DNA of 7,412 nucleotides from Acidobacteriota bacterium. Lineage in GTDB: Bacteria > Acidobacteriota > Vicinamibacteria > Vicinamibacterales > Vicinamibacteraceae. The notes under the pieces are model-generated. The model ran no database searches. It was not told the origin of the DNA and saw only the letters and a program-made list of their open reading frames with translations. Of this stretch, positions 5,686 to 7,412 are shown piece by piece. Each line of letters starts with the position of its first letter. Position 1 is the first letter of the stretch. The stretch covers positions 1 to 7,412 of the forward strand of contig JAEZCY010000032.1 in NCBI GenBank assembly GCA_023429845.1. The letters run 5' to 3'. Position numbers and translations under genes: made by a program.

Positions 5686-7412
5686 ATGCAGGTGCTTCCG
5701 CAGTCGCAACCCGCGCCCCGCCCCCACCGCCCTGCACGCCGGTCATGCTCCCCGGCACTGCACGCCGCCATCGTCGGAACGCTGGCCGCCGTCGCGCTGC
5801 TCGTGAGTTGCCGCAACGCCCCTCCGGCATACGACCTGGTGCTGCGCGGCGGTCTCGTTCTCGACGGCACGGGGACACCTGCCATGCGTGCCGACGTGGC
5901 CGTCGCCGGCGATCGCATCGCGGCCATCGGCGATCTGTCGAACCGGCCGGCCCGCGACTCCATCGACGCCACGGGCCGCGTCGTCGCCCCGGGGTTCATC
6001 GACACCCACGGACAGTCCGGCCGCACGCTGCTGGAGGACGGGGCTGGCGCCAGTCACATCCTGCAGGGCATCACGTCAGAGGTAATAGGGGAGACGAACT
6101 CGCCGGCGCTGTGGGTCGCCGGTTCGGCCGACCTCGCGCTCCTGCAGCGCCTTGGCATGCCGTTCGACTGGACGGGTGTGTCAGGGTTTCTCGATCGGCT
6201 CTCGTCGCGAGGCATCTCGGTCAACGTCGGCTCGCTCGCGCCGCTCAACCAGATCCGCGCCGACGTGATTGGCATGGCACGCCGGCCAGCGCGTCCGGAG
6301 GAACTCGAAGAGATGCGCCGACGCCTCGACGCGGCGATGCGGGGCGGCGCGCTGGGGCTCTCGAGCGCGCTGATCTACGCGCCGGGGTCGTACGCGAGCA
6401 CGGAGGAGATCATCCATCTCGCCAGGACGGCGGCGCTGTACGGCGGGCGGTACGTGACGCACATCCGCGGCGAGGGCGACCGCCTGGTGACGGCGATCGA
6501 CGAGGCGGTGACCATCGCCGGGGAGGCCGGCATCCCTGTCGTGATCTACCACCTGAAGGCGGCCACACGAACGCGCTGGAAGACGATGCCGGACATCGTG
6601 CGGCGGATCGAGGCGGCCCGCCGGAAGGGGCTGGCCGTGTCAGCGACCGCCTACCCGTATCCTGTGGCCGGAACGAGCCTCGGCGCCTCACTGCCCGACT
6701 GGGTGCACGAAGGCGGTGAGCGCGCCATGCTGCGCCGCCTTGCCGTGCCGGCTCAGCGGGCGCGCATCCGGCGCGAGATCGAGCAGGGGCACGACGGCTG
6801 GGAGAACTTCCTCCGGAGTGCCGGATTCGATGGCGTGACGATCGCCGACGTCAGGGCAGGCGGCGATACGTCGGTCATCGGGCTGACGCTTGCCGAAATC
6901 GCACGACGCCGGGAGCGCTCGCCCTGGGAGGTCTTCTTCGATCTGCTGCTCGCTCACGACGGCCGCGTTGCGGCTCTCTATGCGCTCATGCACGAAGACG
7001 ACGTGCGGGAGGTGCTGCGGCAGCCATGGGTCAGCATCGGCTCCGACTCCTCGGCGCAGCCGGCCGAGGGCCCGCTGGCGGTCGGTCGCCCGCATCCGCG
7101 CGGCTTCGGGACGTTTCCGCGCGTGCTCGGACGGTACGTTCGTGACGAAGGGCTGGTGCCGCTACCGGAAGCCGTTCGTCGGATGACGAGCTTCGCCGCC
7201 GAGCAGATGGGCATCACGGAGCGTGGACGCATTCGGCCGGGCTGGTATGCGGACCTCGTGGTGTTCGATGCCGCAGCCATTCGCGACCGTGCAACCTTCG
7301 ACATGCCGCGGCAGTACCCTGAGGGGGTGGACTCCGTGATCGTGAACGGGGTCGTGACGGTTCGGGACGGCAGACTCACGGGGCAGCGCGGCGGCCGGGC
7401 GTTGCTCGGGCC
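5686..7412 (+). CDS. Lipoprotein amidohydrolase of the N-acyl-D-amino-acid deacylase (D-aminoacylase) family, 3' partial
   Basis: 575 complete codons are present and the frame is open to the window edge; the tail (VDSVIVNGVVTVRDGRLTG, then GRALLGP) is the usual end of the family, so only a few residues are probably missing. Residues 1-42 are a long lipoprotein signal: a basic N-region, a hydrophobic stretch (AIVGTLAAVALLV, 28-40) and lipobox LVSC with Cys42 as the lipid anchor, so it should act at the membrane on the periplasmic side. The amidohydrolase fold follows: YDLVLRGGLVLDGTG (49-63), APGFIDTHGQ (101-110), LQGITSEVIGE (126-136), YVTHIRGEGD (256-265, His259), VIYHLK (286-291, His289), IGSDSS (451-456, Asp454) and IRPGWYADLVVFD (516-528). 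D-aminoacylases hydrolyse N-acyl-D-amino acids or related amides. The HxH motif is HGQ here and the position of the bridging Cys is Thr137, so metal content and substrate are uncertain. The upstream stop TGA at 5668-5670 limits the start; ATG 5686 is the first in frame. Confidence 0.85.
   Translation, partial: MQVLPQSQPAPRPHRPARRSCSPALHAAIVGTLAAVALLVSCRNAPPAYDLVLRGGLVLDGTGTPAMRADVAVAGDRIAAIGDLSNRPARDSIDATGRVVAPGFIDTHGQSGRTLLEDGAGASHILQGITSEVIGETNSPALWVAGSADLALLQRLGMPFDWTGVSGFLDRLSSRGISVNVGSLAPLNQIRADVIGMARRPARPEELEEMRRRLDAAMRGGALGLSSALIYAPGSYASTEEIIHLARTAALYGGRYVTHIRGEGDRLVTAIDEAVTIAGEAGIPVVIYHLKAATRTRWKTMPDIVRRIEAARRKGLAVSATAYPYPVAGTSLGASLPDWVHEGGERAMLRRLAVPAQRARIRREIEQGHDGWENFLRSAGFDGVTIADVRAGGDTSVIGLTLAEIARRRERSPWEVFFDLLLAHDGRVAALYALMHEDDVREVLRQPWVSIGSDSSAQPAEGPLAVGRPHPRGFGTFPRVLGRYVRDEGLVPLPEAVRRMTSFAAEQMGITERGRIRPGWYADLVVFDAAAIRDRATFDMPRQYPEGVDSVIVNGVVTVRDGRLTGQRGGRALLG

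Noticed and set aside
4409..5878. Minus-strand open frame of 489 codons across the oxidoreductase and PEP-CTERM genes
   Set aside because: It overlaps two supported genes in another frame and consists of Arg/Pro/Ser-rich low-complexity translation.
5187..6026. Longer version of the PEP-CTERM protein starting near 6026
   Set aside because: It would run antisense through the amidohydrolase coding region; the strong GAGGAG site before ATG 5552 marks the real start.
5640..6719. Plus-strand open frame of 359 codons starting GTG or ATG-like near 5640
   Set aside because: It is out of frame with the amidohydrolase, whose motifs and lipoprotein signal are in the frame starting at 5686; its translation is Arg/Gly/His-rich noise.

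Overview
The window is GC-rich, densely coding DNA. Gene content points to Acidobacteriota, most likely class Vicinamibacteria (former subdivision 6): a TonB-dependent receptor with a carboxypeptidase-regulatory N-terminus, a PEP-CTERM protein, a lipoprotein of the D-aminoacylase type, and short ATTCCCGC-type repeats. The taxonomic call is inference from memory of such genomes, not a search.

Left (1-476): the 5' end of a minus-strand outer-membrane receptor gene runs off the left edge. A divergent intergenic region of about 235 bp separates it from the next gene. Middle left (477-2886, plus strand): a complete GH13 subfamily 18 phosphorylase, closer in motifs to glucosylglycerate phosphorylase (YcjM type) than to classical sucrose phosphorylase. 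It is followed within 10 bp by a small secreted protein with a lone DsbD N-terminal domain; the ribosome binding site of the second gene overlaps the stop codon of the first, so the two look translationally coupled. The 165 bp between this pair and the next, converging gene carries two short arrays of an 8-bp repeat.

Right (3052-5552, minus strand): a small PEP-CTERM protein lies upstream of a cytoplasmic-looking molybdopterin oxidoreductase with a [4Fe-4S] cluster and a probable cysteine Mo ligand. The oxidoreductase may be read from its own extended -10 promoter as a leaderless message, or be coupled to the PEP-CTERM stop codon. Far right (5686-7412, plus strand, divergent): an amidohydrolase of the N-acyl-D-amino-acid deacylase family with a lipoprotein signal, cut by the window edge a few residues before its likely end. 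Its first metal-binding motif (HxH) is altered.

I see no phage, transposon, CRISPR or RNA gene, and no clear multi-gene novel system. The points most worth a second look are the variant metal centre of the amidohydrolase, the PEP-CTERM protein without a recognisable signal peptide, the probable leaderless starts, and the coupling of a cytoplasmic sugar phosphorylase to an orphan secreted DsbD-alpha domain.
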